Below, piece after piece: positions 1-7,654 of a stretch of DNA of 64,000 nt (its first letter is position 1; every line of letters begins with the position of its first letter). The notes below the pieces were generated by a model. It was not told the DNA's origin and made no database searches. It was given only the letters and a program-made list of their open reading frames with translations. This stretch comes from Clostridia bacterium (GTDB lineage Bacteria; Bacillota; Clostridia; Christensenellales; Aristaeellaceae): contig JAFWQA010000007.1 in the NCBI GenBank assembly GCA_017509255.1, positions 1-64,000 of the forward strand, read 5' to 3'. Made by a program: the position numbers and the translations under genes.

Positions 1-2
1 AA

Positions 3-401
3 AAAGAAGATGAACAAGAAGAACAAGAAGAACAAGACAAAGACTCAGAAGAAGAAAAGAAATTAGAAAGAGACCAAGATAATCCCCCTCTCTGTCCCCC
101 AAAGGGGGACAAGGGGCGTTTCGATCAGTTCTGGGCTGCTTATCCGAGGAAGGCAAGTAAGGCAGCTGCCCGGAAAGCCTTTGAGAAGCTGAAGGTGACG
201 GATGAGAAGCTGACCATGCTGCTGGACGCCCTGGCCAGGCAGAGGAAGAGCGATCAGTGGACCAGAGAAAATGGGCGGTATATCCCATATGCCTCTACAT
301 GGCTGAACGGGGCACGCTGGGAGGACGCAGAGCCGGAGATCAGCCGGCCGATGAACCCATTCCTGGAGATGCTGTACGCTGAGCGGGGCGAAACGGTATG
401 A
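3..401 (+). CDS. Replisome-organiser-like protein, C-terminal part (5' end outside window)
   Basis: The reading frame is open from the left edge to a TGA. The visible 132 residues start with a Lys/Glu/Gln-rich linker. A Pro/Gly stretch follows, read through a DNA palindrome, and then a compact C-terminal domain with the motif FDQFWAAYPRK followed by a repeated Lys/Ala helix. That signature (FWxAYPRK, then KxxAxxAFxKL, then a YxPYxxTWLNxxRWED-type end) is common in phage and plasmid replication-initiation or replisome-organiser proteins, where it usually follows an N-terminal winged helix. The N-terminal domain is outside the window, so function rests on the tail alone. It may be the edge of a prophage or integrated element, but no other phage gene is visible. 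No terminator is obvious before the next promoter. Confidence 0.6.
   Translation, partial: KEDEQEEQEEQDKDSEEEKKLERDQDNPPLCPPKGDKGRFDQFWAAYPRKASKAAARKAFEKLKVTDEKLTMLLDALARQRKSDQWTRENGRYIPYASTWLNGARWEDAEPEISRPMNPFLEMLYAERGETV
94..110. repeat. Perfect palindrome inserted in coding sequence
   Basis: GTCCCCC, AAA, GGGGGAC forms a 7-bp perfect stem with a 3-base loop. It is flanked by further C-rich and G-rich runs (84-88 and 113-116) that could extend the stem imperfectly. It is read in frame as Pro/Lys/Gly-rich sequence between the charged linker and the C-terminal domain of the upstream gene. It looks like a small palindromic repeat unit tolerated in a protein linker. Confidence 0.6.
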
Positions 402-415
402 CCCGGGAGGAAAGC

Positions 416-444
416 TTGAAAACTCCCGCCGAAAATGGTAAAAT
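416..444 (+). promoter_or_regulatory. Promoter of DUF4230 operon
   Basis: TTGAAA (416-421), a 17-base spacer and TAAAAT (439-444), about 50 bases before the chosen ATG at 496. Confidence 0.6.
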
Positions 445-495
445 ACTCAAGATATTATGACGTTGAACAGAGCCGGCATACAGGAGGTGGAAAAG

Positions 496-1239
496 ATGTA
501 TCAGCAGATACCGGAGCAGCCGCAGGCGGGACAGCCGCAGGCCGAGCAGCCGAGGAGACGCAGGGCCCGGATCGGGAAGATCGGGAAATTCTGCGAGCGG
601 CATAACTTCCATCCGGGGACCTTCCGCCTGATCATCGTCCTGCTGCTGATCATCGTGGTCCTGGCAGGCGTGCTGCTGGCCAGCAGGCTGGGGAGGACGA
701 CCTACGATTCCAAGACGCTGAGCTTCGGGCTGAAGGACATCGGGGAGCTGGCCACCCAGGCCGGGTACTATACCAACGTGAACGTGATCAACAACCCGAA
801 CCGGACGATCATCGGGATCGAGATCCCCTTTACCTCCAGCAAGGCGCTGACCACCTACAGCGGGGTGATCAAGGCCGGGGTGGACTTTACGAAGATCAAG
901 CCTGACGACAATATCCTGACCAAGACGCTGACGCTGAACATGCCCGCGCCGGAGATCCTGAGCAACGAAGTGGACCTGGACAGCCTGACCGTCTACGACG
1001 AGACGAACAGCACCTTCAACAAATTCCGGATGGAGAACTTCAACCAGTCCCTGATCACCATGAAGGAAAAGGCGGAGGAAAACGCCCGGGCGAACGGGAT
1101 CATGAAGGCCGCGAAGACGAACGCGGAGACCATTATCCGGTCCTTCCTGCTGGGCAGCGAGACCTATAAGGATTACACAGTGAAGTTTGTGTGGGAAGAA
1201 GAAAAAACGGAAGCTGAGGAAGGGAGCGCGGAGCAATGA
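496..1239 (+). CDS. DUF4230 family single-span membrane protein
   Basis: This is a 247-residue protein of unknown function. It has a Pro/Gln-rich and then Arg-rich cytoplasmic N terminus (1-40), one membrane segment (about 44-63) and an extracytoplasmic domain. That domain contains GLKDIGELATQ followed by YYTNVNVI, the typical opening of the DUF4230 domain. The C terminus is acidic. An ATG at 457 is in frame but lies before the ribosome site AGGAGGTGG (482-490), which has ideal spacing to the ATG at 496, so 496 is chosen. Its stop overlaps the start of the next small gene (ATGA), which indicates translational coupling. The biochemical role of the family is not established. Confidence 0.8.
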   Translation: MYQQIPEQPQAGQPQAEQPRRRRARIGKIGKFCERHNFHPGTFRLIIVLLLIIVVLAGVLLASRLGRTTYDSKTLSFGLKDIGELATQAGYYTNVNVINNPNRTIIGIEIPFTSSKALTTYSGVIKAGVDFTKIKPDDNILTKTLTLNMPAPEILSNEVDLDSLTVYDETNSTFNKFRMENFNQSLITMKEKAEENARANGIMKAAKTNAETIIRSFLLGSETYKDYTVKFVWEEEKTEAEEGSAEQ

Positions 1240-1355
1240 GAAGACCTGACAGAAGAAGAGGGGCACTGAGAGCCCTGAAGATCGCCCTTTTTGTGATCCT
1301 GGGAGCTATCATCCTGATCTACGGTTCCCTGATCCTTTTCCCCGACCTGAAATAA
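1236..1355 (+). CDS. Small single-span membrane protein (39 aa)
   Basis: The ATG overlaps the TGA of the DUF4230 gene by 2 bases (ATGA), which suggests coupled translation. The product starts with an Arg-rich stretch (MRRPDRRRGALR), followed by one hydrophobic helix (about residues 15-34) and a short polar end. By the positive-inside rule the N terminus would face the cytoplasm. Its size and its location, directly coupled to a membrane protein and followed by a terminator, suggest an accessory subunit. No family was recognised. Confidence 0.6.
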   Translation: MRRPDRRRGALRALKIALFVILGAIILIYGSLILFPDLK

Positions 1356-1369
1356 GAGAACGGAAACGA

Positions 1370-1396
1370 ATCCCCCTTCCTGCGGAGGGGGATTTT
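1370..1396 (+). terminator. Hairpin terminator after DUF4230 operon
   Basis: ATCCCCC (1370-1376) pairs with GGGGGAT (1387-1393), followed by TTTT. It sits between the 39-residue gene and the HD hydrolase, so the hydrolase may depend on partial readthrough or an unrecognised promoter. Confidence 0.6.
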
Positions 1397-1413
1397 CCGT
1401 ACGGAGGAGAAAG

Positions 1414-2076
1414 ATGGACAAGCGGGAGGAAAGCCTGAGGAAAGCGGTGCGGGAAGCCGCGGCGTTCGCGGAAAAGGTGTTCCGGGAGGACCACAGCGGG
1501 CACGACGTATCGCATACGATGCGGGTATACAGGACGGCGACTGCGCTGGCGGAGGCTGAGGGCGCGGAGGTGCCCGTGGCGCAGCTGGCCGCGCTGCTGC
1601 ACGACGTGGATGACCGGAAGCTGTCCCCGGAGACCAGCGAGAAAAAGGACCGGGCAGCCGCGTTCCTGCGGGAGCAGGGCGTGGACGCGGAGACCGCGGA
1701 GCGGGTGCTGGGGATCATCGGGGAGGTCTCCTTCCGGGGGACGGACTCGGTGACGCCGGAGAGCATCGAGGGAAAATGCGTGCAGGACGCGGACCGGCTG
1801 GACGCCATCGGGGCGGTCGGGATCGCGAGGGCCTTTGCCTACGGCGGCAGCCGCGGGCGGGCGATGTACGACCCGGAGATCCCGCCGGAGAACGGGATGG
1901 ACGCGGAAAGGTACTATGCCAGCGAGTCCACGACCCTGAACCATTTCCATGAAAAGCTGTTTCTGCTGAAGGACATGATGAACACCCGGACAGCCCGGGA
2001 GCTGGCGGCGGAAAGAGACCGCTTCATGCGGGCGTATGTAGACGAGTTCCTGAAGGAGTGGAACGGGCAGGCCTGA
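1414..2076 (+). CDS. HD-domain phosphohydrolase (YedJ-like)
   Basis: This 220-residue protein has the metal-binding signature of the HD superfamily: His30 and His34 in GHDVSH, His63-Asp64 in LLHDVDD, and Asp125/Asp127 in QDADRLDAIGAVGIAR. This spacing matches the soluble HD hydrolases annotated as YedJ or COG1418, which are predicted to hydrolyse phosphoester bonds of nucleotides or similar substrates. There is no signal peptide or membrane segment, so it is cytosolic. The substrate cannot be inferred. The ribosome site is GGAGGAGA, directly before ATG 1414. The gene converges on the DUF4179 gene. Confidence 0.85.
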   Translation: MDKREESLRKAVREAAAFAEKVFREDHSGHDVSHTMRVYRTATALAEAEGAEVPVAQLAALLHDVDDRKLSPETSEKKDRAAAFLREQGVDAETAERVLGIIGEVSFRGTDSVTPESIEGKCVQDADRLDAIGAVGIARAFAYGGSRGRAMYDPEIPPENGMDAERYYASESTTLNHFHEKLFLLKDMMNTRTARELAAERDRFMRAYVDEFLKEWNGQA

Positions 2077-2089
2077 GGGCATGAAAAAT

Positions 2090-2110
2090 GCCGGCGCGTG
2101 ACGCGCCGGC
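2090..2110 (-). terminator. Terminator of sigma/anti-sigma operon
   Basis: GCCGGCGCG (2090-2098), loop TGA, CGCGCCGGC (2102-2110). On the minus strand it is followed by ATTTTTC. It may also act on the convergent HD gene, but there is no T run on the plus strand. Confidence 0.75.
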
Positions 2111-2126
2111 GTGAGAAGGAGGCGGG

Positions 2127-3293
2127 TTATTCGGCGGTGAGGGTCATGGCCTCGTCGGGATGCTCGTCCGAGGCGGAATAGGACGGGATGAGGGTGAGGA
2201 CATCCCCCGGTCTGATACCGGTGAGGACGAGCTCAAAGACACATTCGCCCTCCGTTTCCCCGGGCCAGTTGGCCTCGTCGATGATCTCGGCCGGCTCGCC
2301 GTTGACCGCGGCGGTCCAGCTCCAGATGCTGTCCTGCGTGCTTTCCCAGTCCACCAGGGCCTGCTGCCAGGCAGCCGGACCGAAGACATGGATCTGCCCC
2401 TTCAGGTCGATCTTACCCAGCTCGAAGGAGGCTTCCGCCCGGTACACATCATTGGAGAAGGAACCGGAATAGCGGATGAAATCCGTGTTCCGGGTGAGGG
2501 TGAAGGGGATATCGGTCTCGCCGGGCAGGCGCTCGCCCCGGGTGCGGAAGGTGGTGCCGTCCTGGAAGGAGAGGGTGGTGCCGCTGATCAGGACAAGCTT
2601 GAAGTTCAGCGTATCCTGAACCAGGTCCTCCGGGATCTCACATTCCTTCCAGCCGATCTGGCTGCCGTCCTCATCCACGGTGAAATCGCCGCCGATGATA
2701 TCCAGGTATTCACCGCTGTCCAGGAAGATGCCGTCGTGCAGGAAGTAATCCCGCTCGCTGATCCAGCGCTGTGATTTGCCGTCCAGGAAATCGGCCATTT
2801 TGCGGCCTTCCTCTCCCATGGGGCTGTAATAATCCTTCATGAGGGTGTCCGGCAGTTCCTCCTCCCACTGCTGCTCGCCCTCCGGGGCGCCCTCGTGGTA
2901 TTCGGCCGTGTGATACGGGCCGGACAGGCGGTAGGAGACGAAGACGCGGTTGTTTTCGTAATAGGCCTGATCCACGGTGACGGTGATGCCCTCCTCCGTG
3001 GTGACGGACGCGCCGACCGCCTCCGCCGCTTCATCGATCTGCGGCAGGCGGGTATCCGCCCACTCAAAGAGGCCGGAGAGACGGCCGAAGAGGCCGAGGC
3101 CGGCGGCCAGCGCGGTCATGCACAGGACCGCCAGCAGGACGATGACCAGTATAAGACTGACTGATAATTTCTTTTTCACGATTTTTCCTTCCTTTTCCGC
3201 GGCCTCCGCGATCACCCGCTGCGCCAGGAACGGGTTTTCCTTCAGGCCGGAAAGGGCCCGGTTCATGGAAGACTGAACGTCTTTTTTGCTCAT
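2127..3293 (-). CDS. DUF4179-domain anti-sigma factor-like membrane protein
   Basis: This 388-residue protein has a short cytoplasmic N terminus (about 1-42), one membrane segment (about 43-65) and a large extracytoplasmic region. That region begins as the DUF4179 domain (EAVGASVTTEEGITVTVDQAYYENNRVFVSYRL). Proteins with this architecture encoded directly after an ECF sigma gene act as membrane anti-sigma factors. They bind the sigma factor with the cytosolic part and sense envelope conditions outside. Its ATG overlaps the TGA of the sigma gene (ATGA), which strongly supports co-translation in a fixed ratio. The signal it senses is unknown. Confidence 0.85.
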   Translation of the reverse strand: MSKKDVQSSMNRALSGLKENPFLAQRVIAEAAEKEGKIVKKKLSVSLILVIVLLAVLCMTALAAGLGLFGRLSGLFEWADTRLPQIDEAAEAVGASVTTEEGITVTVDQAYYENNRVFVSYRLSGPYHTAEYHEGAPEGEQQWEEELPDTLMKDYYSPMGEEGRKMADFLDGKSQRWISERDYFLHDGIFLDSGEYLDIIGGDFTVDEDGSQIGWKECEIPEDLVQDTLNFKLVLISGTTLSFQDGTTFRTRGERLPGETDIPFTLTRNTDFIRYSGSFSNDVYRAEASFELGKIDLKGQIHVFGPAAWQQALVDWESTQDSIWSWTAAVNGEPAEIIDEANWPGETEGECVFELVLTGIRPGDVLTLIPSYSASDEHPDEAMTLTAE

Positions 3294-3817
3294 TCCCGCT
3301 CACCTCCTTCGAAGGCGTCGCCGAGCGCTTTGCGCAGGAGCTTTCTCGCGCGGTTCAGCCTGCTGCTGACAGCCTGCTGCGAGACGCGCAGAGTATCCGC
3401 TATTTCGTATGTCGTCATATCCTCAAAGTAATAAAGCAATACCGCTTCCCGAAGGCGGAGGGGCAGGCGCATGACCTCGACGGTCAGGCTGTTGTCATAC
3501 AGGGTCGGCTGCTCCGAGGGTTCCGGCAGCATGTCCGGCGTGATATACCGGTCCGTGTGGCGGAACCAGCCGGTGCGGCACAGATCCCGGCAGCAGTTGA
3601 CCGCGATGCTGGACAGCCAGGCTTTTTCCGAGGCGTCCCCGCGGAACTGCGACAGGCCTCTGTAGGCCTTCAGAAAGGTTTCCTGGACGGCGTCTTCCGC
3701 CAGGGTCTGATCGTGCAGATACGCGTAGCAGAGACGGAGCAGAGAGAGCTGATAGGTCTCTACGAGGCGCGTGATCTCTTCTTCCGGTGTACGGACCGGG
3801 CCCGGTACCGTTTCCAT
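3290..3817 (-). CDS. ECF-type RNA polymerase sigma factor
   Basis: This 175-residue sigma-70 family protein contains only regions 2 and 4, as in ECF sigmas. Region 2 (about 15-85) includes LCYAYLHDQTLAEDAVQETFLKAY. Region 4 (about 115-165) includes LPLRLREAVLLYYFEDMTTYEIADTL and the recognition helix VSQQAVSSRLNRARK. It should direct RNA polymerase to envelope-stress or similar promoters under control of the downstream DUF4179 anti-sigma. The only upstream in-frame codons run into a stop, so ATG 3817 is used although the AAAGGAGGG ribosome site is a little far (about 14 bases). The AT-rich upstream region contains GAAC-type sequence that could be an autoregulated ECF promoter. Confidence 0.9.
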   Translation of the reverse strand: METVPGPVRTPEEEITRLVETYQLSLLRLCYAYLHDQTLAEDAVQETFLKAYRGLSQFRGDASEKAWLSSIAVNCCRDLCRTGWFRHTDRYITPDMLPEPSEQPTLYDNSLTVEVMRLPLRLREAVLLYYFEDMTTYEIADTLRVSQQAVSSRLNRARKLLRKALGDAFEGGERE

Positions 3818-4128
3818 GGTGGCTGTTCAGCCCTCCTTTCACTTAAAGAGACGCTTTTAAAGCGGAGAATGACAATATTTTTTATAATTTTTTTTGTTCA
3901 GGGGACTTTGTGATCGCTTTTACCTGAGACCGGGGGCTTTGCGATCGCCTTCCGGAGCCCTTCGGCCAGCGGCTTTTCCGGACGGTTCTTCCTCCGGTCA
4001 CCCAAAGCATCAGAAGCAGTATAGCAGATGACGGCGGGGAAAAGGGCGGAAGGAAGGAATTGTTACAATTGACGGCATGAAAAAAGCGCCCGGGAAGCGG
4101 GCGCGGGAAGGAAAAGGGAAGGGGCGGA
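3818..4128. other. Intergenic region between sigma gene and XRE-S24 gene (no gene seen)
   Basis: It holds the AT-rich promoter/leader of the ECF sigma operon (about 3840-3905), with GCTTTTAAAGC dyad at 3854-3864, and at its other end the terminator of the XRE-S24 gene. I see no open frame with a ribosome site between them. Confidence 0.5.
4080..4104 (-). terminator. Terminator of XRE-S24 repressor gene
   Basis: GCGCCCG (4086-4092) pairs with CGGGCGC (4098-4104). Read on the minus strand, the hairpin is followed by TTTTTT (4080-4085). Confidence 0.8.
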
Positions 4129-4989
4129 TCAGGTGTCCTCCAGGCGGAACTTTTTCCAGTCCTCCACCTCTTCATCCGTGGGGATGAGGGAATCGTCCAC
4201 CCGGGCGATGACTTCACCGATGAGGAAGACGTGCTCCTCCTCCGTAAAGCGGATGGGCGGGTATTTCAGGTTGAGGGAATAGAGCCCGTCCTTCCGGTAG
4301 ACCTTGATGTACATCTCATTGCCGACGATGAAGGCGCCGACGCGGCCGGGCTTCAGGTCCGCGGGGCTGAGCAGTTCCCGGACGAGAACGACGTCCCCGT
4401 CATGATAATCCGGCTCCATGCTGTCCCCGTTGACAGGGAAGGCGAAGTCCGCCCGGTCCACCTCCGGGGAGGAGACCAGATAGGCGCGGAAAGCCGTTTC
4501 GTCAAACTCGGCAGGGTCGCCGACGCCGGCGGCCAGGGGCCGGTCAATAAAGCGGATGGTCGTCAGCTTGCGGCGGCTCTCGGCCTGCTGGGTCTCCAGC
4601 AGGGAGGAGCTGAGCTGCTCCACGGCGGTTTTATGCCCCGGAGTGAGCCGGCGGAAGGAGGAAAGGAGGCGTGTCTCCCGCTCCGAAAGGGTGTCGGACG
4701 GATCCGGCAGGGAATAGAGCCGGTTCAGCGAGATGCCCAGGGCGCCGCAGATGGACGGGAGCAGATGGATATCCGGCCGGGAACGGCCGCTTTCCCAATT
4801 GCTGACGGCATTGCCGGTAACGCCCAGGAGGGAGGCAAGCTCCTTCTGGTCCAGCCCGCGGCGCAGGCGGGCGGCGCGGATCGTCTCACACAGGGCGGGA
4901 CGGACGCGGGGGGCGGACGGCTGCCGGGAGGAAAGGTCGAAGGGGCGGGATTTGAGCCCGGCGGGGCGGGGGAAGCTGCGCTTTGACAT
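4129..4989 (-). CDS. XRE-family repressor with S24 (LexA/CI-type) peptidase domain
   Basis: This 286-residue protein has an N-terminal helix-turn-helix (about 35-92: RLRRGLDQKELASLLGVTGN, then AVSNWESGRSRPD) and a C-terminal S24 self-cleaving peptidase domain. Ser190 lies in VNGDSMEPDY, Lys229 in YIKVYRKDG, and a likely Ala-Gly cleavage site in LAAGVGD (about 154-155). Such proteins repress stress or mobile-element genes and inactivate themselves on a signal, often RecA filaments. A GTG 18 bases upstream is in frame, but the ribosome site AAAGGAGAG lies inside that extension, so ATG 4989 is the start. It differs from true LexA, which has a winged helix. Its targets are unknown and no phage genes flank it. 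Confidence 0.88.
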   Translation of the reverse strand: MSKRSFPRPAGLKSRPFDLSSRQPSAPRVRPALCETIRAARLRRGLDQKELASLLGVTGNAVSNWESGRSRPDIHLLPSICGALGISLNRLYSLPDPSDTLSERETRLLSSFRRLTPGHKTAVEQLSSSLLETQQAESRRKLTTIRFIDRPLAAGVGDPAEFDETAFRAYLVSSPEVDRADFAFPVNGDSMEPDYHDGDVVLVRELLSPADLKPGRVGAFIVGNEMYIKVYRKDGLYSLNLKYPPIRFTEEEHVFLIGEVIARVDDSLIPTDEEVEDWKKFRLEDT

Positions 4990-5036
4990 AAGGGACTCTC
5001 CTTTCACAGAAGGAAACAGGTTTTTCTGTTAAGGAG

Positions 5037-5056
5037 AGTATAACACAGTAATTGTG
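5037..5056 (-). promoter_or_regulatory. -10 element and adjacent partial dyad upstream of XRE-S24 gene
   Basis: TATACT on the minus strand (5037-5042) sits next to CACA-N5-TGTG (5044-5056). The dyad is a candidate autoregulatory operator of the repressor. The -35 is weak. Confidence 0.4.
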
Positions 5057-5116
5057 GGAAGAAAAGGGGAACAAAAGGATTTTTGATGTAGGTTATTGTG
5101 ACGGGAGAAGGTTGGC

Positions 5117-7105
5117 TTACTCGAAGCAGAAGGATTCGAGGGAGGACATTTCGGTGAGGACGCGGACGGCGGGGAGGACGATGTTGTTCTCCAGCTTGTA
5201 GCTGTAGCCGTTCATGATGATGGCGGCGGTGATGCCGGTCTCCCGCTGGTAGTAGACATTGGAGCTCAGGCCGCTGTAGCGTCCCTGATGCCCGTACCAG
5301 GTGCCGCGGGGGAACTGGCTGAGGCGGACGGTGCTCAGGCCGTAGGGGCTGTCCGCGAGATCGGCCTGGTCGGCCTCCATGAGGCGGACGGTCTCCTCTT
5401 TCAGGACGCGGACGCCGTCCAGCTCGCCGCCGTTGAGCATCATGCGGGCCAGGCGGGTGAGGGACGAGGCGTTGATATACAGCCGGCCGACGGTGTAGCC
5501 GTTGTTGCCGGCGGGATCGGGATAATCCCGGATGCCCGCGCTGATCTCCGACCGGACGGAGATCTGGACACGGCCGTTGGGCGCGAGCAGGTCCTTCGTT
5601 TTCGTGCCGGCGGGCAGGCGCCCGGGATCGTAGGAGGCGGTGAGCCCCAGGGGCGCGAAGACCCGGCTGTTCATAAAGGTCTGCACGCCCTGGCCTGAAA
5701 TGGCCTCGATGAGCGCGCCGAAGAGGGCGCCGTTGTAATCCGCGTAGGCATAGGCGCTGCCGGGGCGGAGCTTTTCATTGAAGAGGGGGTCATAGCCGCC
5801 TTTGCCGATGCGCGCCCAGTCCGGATGATAGGAAGAGGCGTCCGGCGAAAGGGAGGAGGTGTGCGTGAGCAGCATGCGCGCGGTGATCCTGACATTCGGG
5901 AAGGCGGGATTGCGGACGGTGAAGGGCAGGTAGCTGCTGATATCCTCGTCCAGGTCCAGTCTGCCCTCATCGTAAAGGGTCATCAGGCCGATGGCGGTGA
6001 CCCACTTGGTGACGGAGGCGATGCGGTAGCATGTGTCCTCATCCGCTCCGCCGAAGGAATAGGTGAAGAAGACCTGCCCGTCCTTTGAAAGGACTACAGC
6101 GCCGTTGCGGACGCCGCTTTCCTCCACGATGGCGTCCAGGCGGTGGAGCGCCTTCTGCAGGCCGGTCTGCCGCTCCGGATCCGACGGTGCCTGCGCGTAG
6201 AGGACGGAAAGGGTCATCGGGCCGGCGATGCCGTCGGCGGAAAGGTTATGCGCGCGCTGGAAGGCGCGGACGGAGGACCGGGTGCCGGGGCCGTAGTCCC
6301 CGTCCACGGAAAGGGTATAGAAGCCGAGATCCTTCAGGGCCTGCTGCAGCGCGGAGACCAGGGCGCCGCGGCTACCCGGGCGCAGGGTCTGATAATCCTC
6401 CGGCGCCGGCGTCGGGACCGGCGTGGCGGTGGGCGTCGGCGTGGGGGTCGGGGCAGGCGTCGGGGTCGGCGTGATCTGAGACGTTACCGCCGGGGTGACG
6501 GCCGGGGCTTCCGTCGGGGAAACCGGGGAGCCGTACAGAGCGGTGAGGGTCTTCGGGCCGGCAATGCCGTCGGCCGTCAGGCCGCAGCCGCGCTGGAAGG
6601 CGCGGACGGCTTCCGCCGTGCCGCTGCCGTAAACGCCGTCCACCGTCATGCGGTAATAGCCGAGGCGCCGGAGCGCCTGCTGCAGGTCGGAAACGGCACC
6701 GCCCCGGGCGCCGGGGCGCAGTGTGGCGTAGGAAACGGGGGCGGGCGCCGCCGTGGGTGCTGCCGTGGGTGCTGGCGTGGGATCGTCCGGCGCGGGCGTG
6801 ATCTCCGGTTCGGGAGAGGGAGAGGCACCCTCATACAGGGCGGTGAGCGTCATCGGGCCGGCGACGCCGTCCGCGGAGAGACCCTGCGCGCGCTGGAAGG
6901 CGCGGACGGAGGCCTCCGTGCCGGGGCCGTAGACCCCGTCGACCGACATGGAATAAAGCCCGAGACCCTTCAGGGCGGACTGCAGGCGGCTGACCTCTCC
7001 GCCGCGGGCGCCCCTGCGGAGCGTGGGATAAGCGGCAAGCGCGCCGGAAAGGGATAGCGTAAGCAGGACCAGGATCACCAGGAATGCCGTAATACGCCTG
7101 GACAC
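5117..7105 (-). CDS. Secreted protein: three peptidoglycan-binding repeats plus beta-lactamase-fold serine hydrolase
   Basis: This 662-residue exported protein has a signal peptide (1-24). Three PG_binding_1 repeats (about 26-92, 126-192 and 238-304) each carry VDGxYGxGT, xxVRAFQR and ADGxAGPxTL. They are separated by Pro/Thr-rich linkers. A class C beta-lactamase/DD-peptidase-fold domain follows (about 315-650). Its catalytic SxxK is Ser364-Val-Thr-Lys367, with Tyr in YADYNGALFG and GHQGRYSG as the third motif. The repeats should anchor it to the cell wall. The hydrolase could be a DD-carboxypeptidase, an esterase or a D-aminopeptidase, and true beta-lactamase activity is not implied. It is monocistronic, with its own strong promoter. 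Confidence 0.85.
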   Translation of the reverse strand: MSRRITAFLVILVLLTLSLSGALAAYPTLRRGARGGEVSRLQSALKGLGLYSMSVDGVYGPGTEASVRAFQRAQGLSADGVAGPMTLTALYEGASPSPEPEITPAPDDPTPAPTAAPTAAPAPVSYATLRPGARGGAVSDLQQALRRLGYYRMTVDGVYGSGTAEAVRAFQRGCGLTADGIAGPKTLTALYGSPVSPTEAPAVTPAVTSQITPTPTPAPTPTPTPTATPVPTPAPEDYQTLRPGSRGALVSALQQALKDLGFYTLSVDGDYGPGTRSSVRAFQRAHNLSADGIAGPMTLSVLYAQAPSDPERQTGLQKALHRLDAIVEESGVRNGAVVLSKDGQVFFTYSFGGADEDTCYRIASVTKWVTAIGLMTLYDEGRLDLDEDISSYLPFTVRNPAFPNVRITARMLLTHTSSLSPDASSYHPDWARIGKGGYDPLFNEKLRPGSAYAYADYNGALFGALIEAISGQGVQTFMNSRVFAPLGLTASYDPGRLPAGTKTKDLLAPNGRVQISVRSEISAGIRDYPDPAGNNGYTVGRLYINASSLTRLARMMLNGGELDGVRVLKEETVRLMEADQADLADSPYGLSTVRLSQFPRGTWYGHQGRYSGLSSNVYYQRETGITAAIIMNGYSYKLENNIVLPAVRVLTEMSSLESFCFE

Positions 7106-7154
7106 GGTGCGTTCCTCCCCGTAAAAAAGCTGTCATTTTTTCTGTGCTGAATAC

Positions 7155-7183
7155 ATTGTATACAGAGGATCCGGGCATGTCAA
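7155..7183 (-). promoter_or_regulatory. Promoter of PG-binding serine hydrolase gene
   Basis: On the minus strand: TTGACA (7178-7183), a 17-base spacer, TACAAT (7155-7160). It is close to consensus. Confidence 0.8.
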
Positions 7184-7303
7184 GGGAACGGAAGGCTTTG
7201 CCGGGAAAGGGAAAGAAGGATTTTACGGGATTCCGTCGAAAAGATAAAGAAGGTTGTGAAAACCGGATAACAGCCCTCCGGGGCAGAAAACGAGGAACGG
7301 AAT

Positions 7304-7549
7304 ATGTGGAATAATATCGGAACAAGGATGAAGAGCCTGGCCCAGATCGTGTGCTGGATCGGCATCGTGCTCGCCGCGATCGGCTGCCTGGCTTACTGGT
7401 TCGGCGGGAAGGGCTTCTTCCAGGGACTGCTGGTCCTGATCGTGGGCGGACTGAGCGCGTGGATCGGATCCTGGGCGATGTACGGCTTCGGCATCATCGT
7501 GAATCACTACGAAGAGCTGGAAGAAAAGAAGAACGAGCCCGAAGAATAA
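7304..7549 (+). CDS. Small two-span membrane protein (81 aa)
   Basis: The predicted product has two hydrophobic helices (about 10-32 and 38-60) separated by GGKGFFQG, and a strongly charged C-terminal tail (EELEEKKNEPEE). The ribosome site GAGGAACGG lies 5' of ATG 7304 and a perfect terminator follows the stop, so the gene is well supported although short. I do not recognise a named family. Similar short proteins with a Glu/Lys tail are frequent in Clostridia. It lies between two minus-strand genes and is monocistronic. Confidence 0.7.
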   Translation: MWNNIGTRMKSLAQIVCWIGIVLAAIGCLAYWFGGKGFFQGLLVLIVGGLSAWIGSWAMYGFGIIVNHYEELEEKKNEPEE

Positions 7550-7563
7550 GCAAGAGCATGAAG

Positions 7564-7598
7564 ACAGCCGGAGCGGAAACGCTCCGGCTGTGTTTTTT
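7564..7598 (+). terminator. Strong terminator after the 81-aa membrane protein
   Basis: A perfect 12-bp stem (7564-7575 with 7580-7591), a GAAA tetraloop, then GTTTTTT. Confidence 0.9.
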
Positions 7599-7606
7599 GC
7601 GCGTAT

Positions 7607-7637
7607 AAAAAGGGAGGACCCACGGAGGAGCCCTCCC
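7607..7637 (-). terminator. Terminator of first caspase-like gene
   Basis: GGGAGG (7612-7617) pairs with CCTCCC (7632-7637). On the minus strand it is followed by TTTTT (7607-7611). Confidence 0.65.
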
Positions 7638-7654
7638 GGAGGGGAAGACGGGTG

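Noticed and set aside
1-5007. Prophage covering the left end (replisome-organiser-like gene plus XRE-S24 repressor)
   Set aside because: The genes between them are a normal sigma/anti-sigma pair, HD hydrolase and DUF4230 operon. No integrase, terminase or structural gene is visible.
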